Assembly (NCBI GenBank): GCA_025359945.1
Contig: JANYDD010000102.1
Coordinates: forward strand, 1-38,420
DNA from: Bdellovibrio sp.
GTDB lineage: Bacteria; Bdellovibrionota; Bdellovibrionia; Bdellovibrionales; Bdellovibrionaceae
Reading direction: 5' to 3'
DNA length: 38,420 nucleotides
Of this stretch, positions 17,886 to 25,093 are shown one piece after another. Position numbers and translations under genes: made by a program. The notes under the pieces were generated by a model. That model had not been told where the DNA came from and did not search any database. It saw only the letters and a list, made by a program, of their open reading frames with translations. How positions within the stretch are numbered: the first letter of the stretch is position 1; each line of letters begins with the position of its first letter.

Positions 17886-17993
17886 TCACCGGCGTTCGGT
17901 ACCGTCCGGAGTACAGGTCAGCCTTACTGTTCCCGAAGAGCTAATTTTTGTTGTTTTTCGTCTAAGAATTTTTACATTTTTCATTTGTGCCAT
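17886..17993 (-). CDS. Candidate small peptide ORF (35 aa) upstream of the kinase
   Basis: A short open frame, ATG to TGA, that encodes 35 aa with a basic first half (VKILRRKTTK) and a C-terminal segment RLTCTPDGTERR holding a single Cys. A second in-frame ATG at codon 4 has AGG 9 nt upstream. It starts 15 nt after the stop of the 70-aa ORF and ends 25 nt before the kinase gene, so it fills the gap between them. It has no recognisable domain. Position makes it a candidate signal peptide or second substrate of the radical SAM enzyme (Cys with nearby Asp/Glu would suit thioether formation), but it could also be chance. Confidence 0.3.
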   Translation of the reverse strand: MAQMKNVKILRRKTTKISSSGTVRLTCTPDGTERR

Positions 17994-18008
17994 CCTACTT
18001 TGATAGTG

Positions 18009-18221
18009 TTACCAGGGCCAGTAAAATCCTACGCCAATTTTTTTTCCCACTTCGCTTTTGTCTAAATCCGCTCGGTGTTCAGTTTCAGTCGAACCGTAAC
18101 TTTTCCAAGAATCAGCACCTCCTAAATCCTCGGTTGCCTTCAAGTTCCCAATTTCGCCAAGGCCTTCGCTAGCTGTGACCAGGGTGTATCGCAGTTGGTT
18201 TTTAGTTCTCTTCAACGCCAT
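18009..18221 (-). CDS. Candidate RiPP precursor peptide (70 aa)
   Basis: A 70-aa ORF whose ATG lies 20 nt inside the end of the radical SAM/SPASM gene in another frame, with GAGGA 5 nt upstream. The N-terminal third is basic (MALKRTKNQLRY), the middle is Gly/Ala/Glu-rich (GLGEIGNL, EDLGGADSW), and the C-terminus is aromatic (GVGFYWPW). It has no Cys, so it cannot take a sulfur-to-alpha-carbon or thioether crosslink. Trp and Tyr occur in settings (WKS, YGS, FYWPW) that could accept the aromatic ring crosslinks made by some radical SAM/SPASM enzymes. The substrate role is inferred from size, overlap and context only. The longer frame upstream (to 18461) is the shadow of the radical SAM gene. 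Confidence 0.5.
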   Translation of the reverse strand: MALKRTKNQLRYTLVTASEGLGEIGNLKATEDLGGADSWKSYGSTETEHRADLDKSEVGKKIGVGFYWPW

Positions 18222-19548
18222 ACCCGTCCTCGAAATTACATTTGCCGTAGTATGATAGTGCAAGCAGCGACAGCCCGCGCTGACGTTCGCAAAATACGGC
18301 GTCTTTAATATGCTTCGACCCCGTCGCTTGTTGATTTGAATACATGCAACCACCCCCACAAAGGTATTTGGCCCAGCAAGAGTGGCAATTATTTTTCGAT
18401 ACCAAATCCTCTTGGTATGGGGCCAAGCGATCTTCGAAAAGGGTTGGGCCGTGACCCACACTTTCTTCTGGTTTTCCAGCCTGCCAGGGGCACGTGGTCA
18501 AGGTGTTCTTCGCATCCACCATCAAGAAATTTTTCCCCGAGCCACAAAAGTTGGTGATTCGAATTTTTTGATCCAAAACCATAAAAACCTTATCAAAATA
18601 TTCAATCCTGCGAAGTTCACTTTCTTGCCCTTTACTCCAAGCACTTTCGGCGACCAATTGCATTTCTTGAAAAAATTTTTGACTGTCGGAAGAATCATGG
18701 CTCGAATGGTCAAAGCATAAACTTAAACTGTCCACTGGAAAACTGGACAAAAATTCATAACACTTTAAAACCTCCAAATTTCCAGAGCCAAAAACTGCGG
18801 CAAGAGAAATCGAAGCCAGCTCATTTTTCCGCGCCATTAGAGATTCTAGATTTTTCAAAATACTAGCCGTATTAAAGTTTGAACTTTTAGTTTTCCGGAT
18901 CGCGTCGTTGATTTCGGGCGGGCCATCAAGGCTGATCACTACGTGCATCTTGAACCGAGTCAGAAGCTCAATATTTTTTTGGTTCAGTAAGGTCCCGTTA
19001 GTAACAATTCGGAGTCTAAGAGTTATATTTTTTTGTTTTGCTTCTTGCTCCAAGTATTTCGAAATCAGCTCGATCCCTTCGGGATAGAGCAAAGGCTCGC
19101 CGCCTAAAAATGTCAGGGTAAATTTGTCGCCAGGATCAAGCTTGCCTAAGAAAAAACTAAGTTGCGGAAGTGTCTTATCCACTGAAATTTTAGTCGTCGG
19201 ATCACCGTAAGTTCCATCTCCCCCAGCGGCACAATATGTGCAGGCCAAATTGCAGATCTGAGTTACGTTGACAGTTAAAGTGTCGATCTTGTGGCGGGCT
19301 CTAGGTTTAGCAGGCACCGAAGGCGCGCTGGTGTCAGCCCAACTTAAAAGCTCTGCCAGGGCCTTACTGACACCGGGGGTTTGAATTTCTTTCGGCCCTA
19401 AACCTTCGGCCAAAGCCTGCCACGAGTCCTCTGATAATTCTGCGACATCCAGCGTATCACAATGAAATGCCAAAGGTTTTTCAGACCCTTGCCGAAATCC
19501 AATCAAATTATTTTTAACTCTGGTCTGAAACATAGCGGTTTTTTGCAT
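18202..19548 (-). CDS. Radical SAM/SPASM peptide maturase
   Basis: An iron-sulfur enzyme that uses S-adenosylmethionine for radical modification of a peptide or protein. With this start it has 448 aa: an N-terminal domain of about 90 residues, the radical SAM core with CNLACTYC (CxxxCxxC, Cys99, 103, 106) followed by AAGGDGTYG, the FLGGEP block, VTNGTLL and VISLDGPPEIND, then a C-terminal SPASM domain with FCGSG, CPWQ, CHSCWAKYLCGGGC and a last Cys in VFCERQR. The CWAKYLCGGGC block and the GxYG after the cluster motif resemble thioether-forming maturases such as those of SCIFF peptides and QhpD. The open frame extends to a TTG at 19623, but hairpins at 19566-19620 favour this later ATG; the start is uncertain. 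A 70-aa ORF overlaps its end. Confidence 0.88.
   Translation of the reverse strand: MQKTAMFQTRVKNNLIGFRQGSEKPLAFHCDTLDVAELSEDSWQALAEGLGPKEIQTPGVSKALAELLSWADTSAPSVPAKPRARHKIDTLTVNVTQICNLACTYCAAGGDGTYGDPTTKISVDKTLPQLSFFLGKLDPGDKFTLTFLGGEPLLYPEGIELISKYLEQEAKQKNITLRLRIVTNGTLLNQKNIELLTRFKMHVVISLDGPPEINDAIRKTKSSNFNTASILKNLESLMARKNELASISLAAVFGSGNLEVLKCYEFLSSFPVDSLSLCFDHSSHDSSDSQKFFQEMQLVAESAWSKGQESELRRIEYFDKVFMVLDQKIRITNFCGSGKNFLMVDAKNTLTTCPWQAGKPEESVGHGPTLFEDRLAPYQEDLVSKNNCHSCWAKYLCGGGCMYSNQQATGSKHIKDAVFCERQRGLSLLALSYYGKCNFEDGYGVEEN
18227..18231 (-). promoter_or_regulatory. Ribosome binding site of the 70-aa candidate precursor
   Basis: GAGGA on the minus strand, inside the end of the radical SAM gene, lies 5 nt before the ATG at 18221. 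It supports translation of the overlapping small ORF. Confidence 0.5.
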
Positions 19549-19565
19549 TCTGGCCGAAATCTTTT

Positions 19566-19620
19566 CAGTGTCGAAAAGACACCGAAACAGGCTCAGAAAC
19601 CCTCTGTTTCTCAGAGCCTG
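19566..19620 (-). promoter_or_regulatory. Tandem hairpins between the 808-aa gene and the radical SAM gene
   Basis: On the minus strand a stem of 13 bp with a 2-nt bulge forms between 19620-19606 and 19600-19588 (CAGGCTC pairs with GAGCCTG, AGAAAC with GTTTCT) around a 5-nt loop, followed by TTTC. A second, smaller hairpin (CGGTGTC with GACACTG, loop TTTTC) follows at 19584-19566. They lie 39 nt after the upstream stop codon. They may form a terminator or an attenuator that lowers expression of the radical SAM gene relative to the upstream gene. Confidence 0.5.
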
Positions 19621-19658
19621 CAAATTTCATGCAAAGCTCTGTGTGTTGAACCGAGAAT

Positions 19659-22085
19659 TTACTTAGAGCTTACTGGAAGAACTCCAGGGAAGATTTCTTC
19701 TTGGTACGCTTTTCGACGAAGGTTGATATCGAAATCCCGATTCTGCAAATACAAAAGCTGCCCTTGCAATGTCGTGTACAAGCCTGTCGGTGGAACCAAT
19801 CCAAAATAACTGGGCGGTACTGATTCACCGGATCCCGCAAGAAGAATCGAAAAATAAACATAGTCTTCAAGATCTTTAATTTTATGGATTTTCAATAAGC
19901 TCATTAAAAATCCAGGACCCAAATCTTGAAAAAGAACCAGTTTACTAAGTATCTGAAAGTTTTCGTACCGAATCACCGAGTTGATGCTTTTTTTCTGGTC
20001 GGTAGATTCATCGCGAAGTTTTAAAATTTCTCCCAAATGGACCGCGATAGCGCGAATGTCGTTTTCAAAACGATCATTGTATCTAACCCCTTTTAAATCC
20101 AAAGTGTTTGCCCCAGCTATCAAACCACTAGAGCTTTTCACGGGCCTAAATTCGTCGGATAAAACTACGATAGTTTGCGGATTATGGTCCAGATCGTTTT
20201 TGACGATTGTTGTTAACGAGGTTGCCAGCATGTCCGGGTGAGGATGATGCTCGACCCACTGTCTTAGGCGAAAATACAATTCGCGGTCATTTAAGCGGGC
20301 CAGGTTGGCAAGCCCCTCCTTATGAAAAACGTACTGGTAGTTGATCAGTGCTGTACGCTTTTTCTTTCCGTTATCAAAACTACCCCAGCGAATTCGATCT
20401 GCAATTGTGGGATGGGAATATCTAAAGTGATCTTTAAGGCGGATGACTTCCTGGGGACCAAGATTTTTATCTCTAAAATCTCGGAAAAAAACGATATCAG
20501 AAACCATCGTCGGTTTAAGAATGTATCTATTTTCAGGAGTTGGCTGGGCCATAAACAGACCGTTGATCAGCCTAGTTTCTTGAACTCCAAAGATAGACCA
20601 AAGGGCACCCCAATTCTGATAAAAGTTCGATACTGCAAACTTGTATTCATTTCTTTTGTTATCGTCGTCGTAAGAAAAAACGTTGGTGTCCGAGGACAGT
20701 GAGCTTCTTTCAAACTGAAAAACTCTGGAAAACCAACGACTGATGAAACTCCTAGAACTTGGATCCGACCGGGTTTCACCCTGAAACTTTCGCCAAATGC
20801 GGCGATCATTGGTGGGCAAGTCTTTGTCTTGAGCAGCCAAAGTGTTTTCATCTTTAATAATTTCCAGCAGTGAATTTCCAGCTTCTTTATAATTAAAAAG
20901 GGTATTTAATATTTTAAAAACTTTGATAAAGGAAATCGGTTTCATAAAGCGATTATAAACTTCTTGAACTGTAATGACTTGGCCAGAAACTGGATCGATA
21001 AAACTTTTATCTTTGTCCAAATCAAAAACATACACGACCGCCTTGCCATCGACTCGAAAATATTCTCCTGGCGCCGGCGAAGAGGCACAAAATTGAGCTG
21101 GCTTTATAATATCAGTGGGTCGTAGCCAGCGAGTGAAAAAGGTAGCGGTGAAGTCAATGGGTATGAACTGGTTCAGCGAAGCGCATCCTGACAACATAAG
21201 TGGTGCCTTAATTCCAGTCACTCGCACTTCAACTTTATTCTGAGCCAATCGATAAATTTCTATTAAAAATTCGGAATTTTCCGAAGCCGACGCAGAAATC
21301 ATTGCGTGCGGGTCATTGTCAGTAGGAAGTTCAAGCACTCCCAAATCCTTGCCCGTTGATGCTCCTATGCCGGCGGTTATTCTAAGTCGAGCTGCTTCTC
21401 CTGCCTTAAATGAAAGGGCTTTCTCAGCAGTCCAAGGAAATTTATTTAGAAAATAAATTTTATCTAATCGAATTTTGTCCTCGAGAGGAATGAGCCGCGC
21501 AAAGGCCACCTCTAACTGCGCAACTGCAGACACTCCCCAATTTTGTCTGGCAAATCCGGCCGATAGTCTAAGCTGATAAATATCTCGTTTGTCTTGTCTT
21601 TGGCTATAGCCAGCGGGGTTGACCCGAAACCGATAAAAAATCGGAGTGCTTAATTTAAATCCACCCGAAAATGATTTTTCCAGTGGGTTGAAGCTAATAT
21701 CTGAATCAACATCTGCTTTTTCCCAGGCGTCTTTTAACCACTCGGGGATCCAATTAACAGTCCCGTTTGCTGATGATTCAAATTTACTGGCAATTGGACT
21801 CAGGATTTTTTTAATTTTTGTTTCTGAACTTAGAAAGTTTTTCCCGTAAGTTGTGTCCTGGCTATTTGTGGTTTCCGGATCGGTCACTGTCTGCAAGTCC
21901 AAACAGTTCAGCTTGTTACCGTCGTCCCCAGATGCATGGCAGTCGGTTTCTGCGCCATTTTCTTGGATCTCTGAAACTCCGGAAGTTGAAAGCAAAATGG
22001 GATTTAAATCTCGGGGTCCCGCCTGAGCTAGAAACGGAAAAAGAGCAACTGCTAAAATTAAATGATATTTCTTAAATAATTTCAT
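19659..22085 (-). CDS. Large secreted protein of unknown function (808 aa)
   Basis: It begins with a classical signal peptide (MKLFKKYHLILAVALFPFLA, cleavage likely after AQA). The mature protein has an acidic N-terminal stretch with two Cys (ETDCHASGDD, LNCLDLQ), then a region of alternating polar and hydrophobic strands (about 150-340) that may be a beta domain, and a mixed C-terminal half with an aromatic and basic segment (FRLRQWVEHHPHPDM). I do not recognise a family. It is the first gene of a row of minus-strand genes that includes the radical SAM enzyme and the two-component system, but hairpins separate it from the enzyme gene. The neighbouring ferredoxin gene is divergent. Possibly a substrate, partner or unrelated envelope protein. 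Confidence 0.7.
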   Translation of the reverse strand: MKLFKKYHLILAVALFPFLAQAGPRDLNPILLSTSGVSEIQENGAETDCHASGDDGNKLNCLDLQTVTDPETTNSQDTTYGKNFLSSETKIKKILSPIASKFESSANGTVNWIPEWLKDAWEKADVDSDISFNPLEKSFSGGFKLSTPIFYRFRVNPAGYSQRQDKRDIYQLRLSAGFARQNWGVSAVAQLEVAFARLIPLEDKIRLDKIYFLNKFPWTAEKALSFKAGEAARLRITAGIGASTGKDLGVLELPTDNDPHAMISASASENSEFLIEIYRLAQNKVEVRVTGIKAPLMLSGCASLNQFIPIDFTATFFTRWLRPTDIIKPAQFCASSPAPGEYFRVDGKAVVYVFDLDKDKSFIDPVSGQVITVQEVYNRFMKPISFIKVFKILNTLFNYKEAGNSLLEIIKDENTLAAQDKDLPTNDRRIWRKFQGETRSDPSSRSFISRWFSRVFQFERSSLSSDTNVFSYDDDNKRNEYKFAVSNFYQNWGALWSIFGVQETRLINGLFMAQPTPENRYILKPTMVSDIVFFRDFRDKNLGPQEVIRLKDHFRYSHPTIADRIRWGSFDNGKKKRTALINYQYVFHKEGLANLARLNDRELYFRLRQWVEHHPHPDMLATSLTTIVKNDLDHNPQTIVVLSDEFRPVKSSSGLIAGANTLDLKGVRYNDRFENDIRAIAVHLGEILKLRDESTDQKKSINSVIRYENFQILSKLVLFQDLGPGFLMSLLKIHKIKDLEDYVYFSILLAGSGESVPPSYFGLVPPTGLYTTLQGQLLYLQNRDFDINLRRKAYQEEIFPGVLPVSSK

Positions 22086-22184
22086 AGCCCAGTGCCCCCA
22101 CCTTTTTTAATTCGTGATTCGATCTGTTATCACTGTAGTAAAATAGAGTTCAATACAAAAATTCTACCCACAGAAAAAAAGTTT

Positions 22185-22189
22185 GGAGG
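22185..22189 (+). promoter_or_regulatory. Ribosome binding site that sets the ferredoxin start
   Basis: GGAGG lies 7 nt before the TTG at 22197. The open frame extends upstream to 22092, but the ribosome site and the start of family similarity both point to this TTG. Confidence 0.75.
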
Positions 22190-22196
22190 CCCGACA

Positions 22197-22487
22197 TTGA
22201 CTGAACCTGCGACAATTGAAGTAACTCTCAATGGTCAGACGACTGAAATCCCTTATGAAAAAGGGGATTCCCTATTAGATGCCGCGCTAAAGGCCAGCCT
22301 GAATGCGCCCTACTCTTGCATGGATGGAATGTGTACCGCTTGCTTGGCCCAAGTTCAAAAGGGGGAAGTCGACTTCCCTACCGACACTGCATTAGACGAT
22401 GCCGATTTTAAAACTGGTAAAATTTTGACGTGTCAGGCGCGCCTCAAGGACACTTGTTTGAAACTTAAGATCACTTATGACCTTTAG
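22197..22487 (+). CDS. 2Fe-2S ferredoxin
   Basis: A 96-aa plant-type (Fer2) ferredoxin. The cluster ligands are SCMDGMCTACLA (Cys-x4-Cys-x2-Cys) with the fourth Cys in ILTCQARL, and the beta-grasp start IEVTLNGQTTEIPYEKGDSLLDAAL fits the family. The DFKTGKILTCQA block resembles the ferredoxin domain of phenylacetyl-CoA epoxidase reductase (PaaE) type proteins, but here it stands alone. The start is TTG with a strong GGAGG site. It is divergent from the 808-aa gene and convergent with the HD-GYP-like gene. It could supply electrons to an iron-sulfur enzyme such as the nearby radical SAM protein, but nothing in the sequence proves this. Confidence 0.9.
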   Translation: MTEPATIEVTLNGQTTEIPYEKGDSLLDAALKASLNAPYSCMDGMCTACLAQVQKGEVDFPTDTALDDADFKTGKILTCQARLKDTCLKLKITYDL

Positions 22488-22506
22488 GGCGCTCTGAACT
22501 TCTGGT

Positions 22507-23853
22507 CTAATTTGAAACTAGCTTTTCTAAATCGGGCTTAAACGCCTCGAAAAGCGAAGCAAACGGTTCTTTGGAATAAATTGAAGTCTTTTGTTTGATG
22601 TAGTGGTGCGGTTCAAATAGACCTTTTGAATCCAAATACTCATTCACAAAATCTTCAGCCACTATAAACAGTGCGGAAAGTACCGGAATAGTCTTTGCCG
22701 ACAAAAACATAGGAAATCCAGTACCGTCAGCTTGCTCGTGGTGATGAAAAACAATTTCATCTGCCTTGGGCGGAGAGAAACTCCATTCTCTAAGCAGTTC
22801 CGAGGCCAAAACTGGGTGCGACATAATTGCTTCAACATCAATTGATGACAAACTTTCTTTTGTAGAAATTTGCTTCAAGTATTTTTTCTTGTTCTCGTAC
22901 TGATGCGTGGTGAGAGTGCTATCATGAAACATCGCAGCTACGGTCAAACGGCGCAAATTCAGTTCATCAATAAAGCCCATTTTTGAACTTAAATAACAAC
23001 AGACAAAAGCCGTCAGCGTGCAATGATCAGCGTATCCAAAGCGCTCAATCTTCTGAAAATGATGAAGCATTTTATTTAATTCAGGATGTGTTTTGGCCAA
23101 TTGAAGGCTTATTAAAATATTTTTTTCGGCGATCTCTTTCAAAGTTTCGTTCAGGCCCAGTCGCATCGAGAAAGTCTGAAGCAATTCGGTATTTAAAGAA
23201 ACCTTGGTCGTGGCTTCTTCCCAACTTGTGGCCTGCCACGCTTCCTGACTAAAAATTTCTTTTTTATAATCCATGATAAATTCGTCCAGAGAATGTCGCT
23301 CAAGATAAAGTTCGTGCAATTTTTTTTCTTGAATTCGCGCTTCTATTTCCTTATCCACAGGCGAATTTTCATGTAAAAACTTGATAAATTTCTGGTCTGA
23401 TAACTTTAAAAAAAGGGGAACTTTGTTAGTCTTAAAACGTTTCAAAAGCTCCAAACGAACGGGAACAAAACTCTCTAGCGTGGTCAGCACGTTGGGCTTT
23501 TTGGGGAAGAACAAGTTTTTGATCACTTCGACAAGTTGCGTGTCTAAAATGGGCTTGGCTAGAAACTGTAGATTTTTTAATTCAAGACCCACACCACTTT
23601 TAGAAAAGACCAAAGTCGGCGTCTGAAGATTATTGGCGTTGGTATCTTTGAAAGTTGATTTAAATTCTTCGTTATCAGAAAACTCGTCGCAAACAATCAG
23701 ATCGTATTTTCGCAACTGAACCTGGGCCCTGAAATCCTCTTCTCGGGCATAAAAAAAGGTTTTGATCGGAAGTGTACTTTCAAGGATGAACGTCAAGAGT
23801 TCTCGCATGCGGACGTTTTGATGATGTAAAAGACACGACTTCATCTGGTCCAA
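22507..23853 (-). CDS. HD-GYP-like protein with degenerate receiver domain
   Basis: A 448-aa cytoplasmic protein. The first 120 residues have the shape of a response-regulator receiver (YDLIVCDEF at the position of the phospho-acceptor strand) but lack the usual acidic pair at the N-terminus. The C-terminal half is HD-GYP: a His in YADHC, the HD pair in MFHDS, MSHP, HHHEQADGTGFP (family HHExxDGxGYP, Tyr replaced by Phe) and a late Asp in VAEDFV. The metal ligands appear present, so cyclic di-GMP hydrolysis is possible. The start is taken as TTG at 23853, with GGAG 9 nt upstream; an ATG three codons later is the alternative. It is a single-gene unit, divergent from the MBL-fold gene. Confidence 0.82.
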   Translation of the reverse strand: MDQMKSCLLHHQNVRMRELLTFILESTLPIKTFFYAREEDFRAQVQLRKYDLIVCDEFSDNEEFKSTFKDTNANNLQTPTLVFSKSGVGLELKNLQFLAKPILDTQLVEVIKNLFFPKKPNVLTTLESFVPVRLELLKRFKTNKVPLFLKLSDQKFIKFLHENSPVDKEIEARIQEKKLHELYLERHSLDEFIMDYKKEIFSQEAWQATSWEEATTKVSLNTELLQTFSMRLGLNETLKEIAEKNILISLQLAKTHPELNKMLHHFQKIERFGYADHCTLTAFVCCYLSSKMGFIDELNLRRLTVAAMFHDSTLTTHQYENKKKYLKQISTKESLSSIDVEAIMSHPVLASELLREWSFSPPKADEIVFHHHEQADGTGFPMFLSAKTIPVLSALFIVAEDFVNEYLDSKGLFEPHHYIKQKTSIYSKEPFASLFEAFKPDLEKLVSN

Positions 23854-23875
23854 ATATAAAATCTCCAGGCCCCAA

Positions 23876-23895
23876 GTAAACAGAAATGTGTTTAC
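23876..23895. repeat. Short inverted repeat in the divergent promoter region
   Basis: GTAAACA at 23876-23882 pairs with TGTTTAC at 23889-23895 over a 6-nt spacer. It lies between the HD-GYP-like and MBL-fold genes, so it could be an operator. It is short enough to be chance. Confidence 0.25.
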
Positions 23896-23993
23896 AGATC
23901 AAGTTGGAAATTTTTGATGCTGCTTCCTGGACTTTAAAGCAGCGACTTTGAAATTCTTTTGCCCCACTTTGAACTTGCGGTCATCCTGAATTT

Positions 23994-24977
23994 ATGTCGA
24001 TGAAAATTAAATACTGGGGGGTTCGCGGATCGCTGCCGGCATCTCCCACGCCTGAACAATGGGCCCTTGATATTCGCCAAATTTTTAATGGATTTTTTAA
24101 GGCCGGACATCGCAGTCAGGACCATGTTGATGGCTATTTGAAAGGGCTAGGCATTCCCCAGTTGGGAGGCTTCGGAACCGCTACCACCACCGTTGAAGTG
24201 ACCTCGGAAAAAGGTCAGCTGATCGTCGACGGAGGTTCTGGAATTCGGAACTTAAGCGAACAAATGATGAAGGGTCCAGCCGGTCGCGGCCAAGCCAACA
24301 TTCATATATTTTTAACCCACTTTCATTGGGATCATTTGATTGGACTTCCTTTTTTTACACCCCATTTTATTTCTGGAAATCGAATCACGTACTACGCGGT
24401 TCAGTCTGATCTTGAAGAAATGGTTCGAAGTCTTTTTCGAAAACCAAATTTTCCAGTTTCTTTCGAAGCCCTGGCCGCGGACATTCGCTTTGTTTTGCTG
24501 GACCCCAGAAAACCAATTTTGGTCGATGATTTTAGTGTGACCCCGTACCAGCTCGACCACCCCGACCCTTGTTGGGGATTTCGCGTACAGCATGGGGAAA
24601 GGGTTTACGCTCACTGCGTGGATACAGAAGGGACAAGGGTGACTCGCGAACATATGGCACTGGATCTGCCCTTGTATCAAAATGCGGACCTGATGTATTT
24701 CGACGCTCAATACACTTTGCCCGAGCTTGCAGAAAAATCGAATTGGGGTCACAGCGCTGCTCAGATTGGGTTGGACATCGCCTTCCGAGAAAATATTAAA
24801 TACGTTCTGTTCGCGCACCACGACCCCGGCGCCAACACCCAGCAAATCTACGAACTAAAACGCCAAACCCGCGAATACTTCGACTGGAAAATAAAAACCG
24901 CGCAAAATGACGGGGTCACATTACCCCTGGTCAAGTGGCGCTTTGCTTACGAAGGCCTTGAGATTGAGTTGAAGTAA
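23994..24977 (+). CDS. MBL-fold metallohydrolase
   Basis: A 327-aa metallo-beta-lactamase-fold hydrolase. It opens with the typical strand IKYWGVRGSLP, has TVEVTSEKGQLIVDGGSGIRNL before the metal site, and the motif HFHWDH (109-114) followed by LIGLPFF. Later ligand candidates are His in CWGFRVQH, Asp in CVDTEG, and FAHHDP. The RGS and GGSGIRNL blocks match the class that includes tRNase Z-like and cyclic nucleotide phosphodiesterase-like members; the substrate is unknown. There is a second ATG at codon 3 and no strong ribosome site. It stands alone, divergent from the HD-GYP-like gene and convergent with the HExxH protein gene. Confidence 0.88.
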   Translation: MSMKIKYWGVRGSLPASPTPEQWALDIRQIFNGFFKAGHRSQDHVDGYLKGLGIPQLGGFGTATTTVEVTSEKGQLIVDGGSGIRNLSEQMMKGPAGRGQANIHIFLTHFHWDHLIGLPFFTPHFISGNRITYYAVQSDLEEMVRSLFRKPNFPVSFEALAADIRFVLLDPRKPILVDDFSVTPYQLDHPDPCWGFRVQHGERVYAHCVDTEGTRVTREHMALDLPLYQNADLMYFDAQYTLPELAEKSNWGHSAAQIGLDIAFRENIKYVLFAHHDPGANTQQIYELKRQTREYFDWKIKTAQNDGVTLPLVKWRFAYEGLEIELK

Positions 24978-25093
24978 GTCACTTCAATATCGAGAAATTC
25001 CATTCGCGGTCGACGGGTGGAAGAAATTCATTTTATTCTGCAAACATTTGGACGCGCAATTGCGAAATTTCAGGAACCCAACCGCTACGGTTA

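Noticed and set aside
18222-18461. Extension of the 70-aa ORF to a 150-aa protein
   Set aside because: The upstream 80 codons lie antiparallel in no sense but simply in a shifted frame of the radical SAM gene; the sequence there (Cys/His/Arg-rich) has no family features, and the ribosome site is at the later ATG.
22092-22196. Longer N-terminus of the ferredoxin starting at 22092
   Set aside because: The added 35 residues are not part of the ferredoxin fold, and a strong GGAGG site marks the TTG at 22197.
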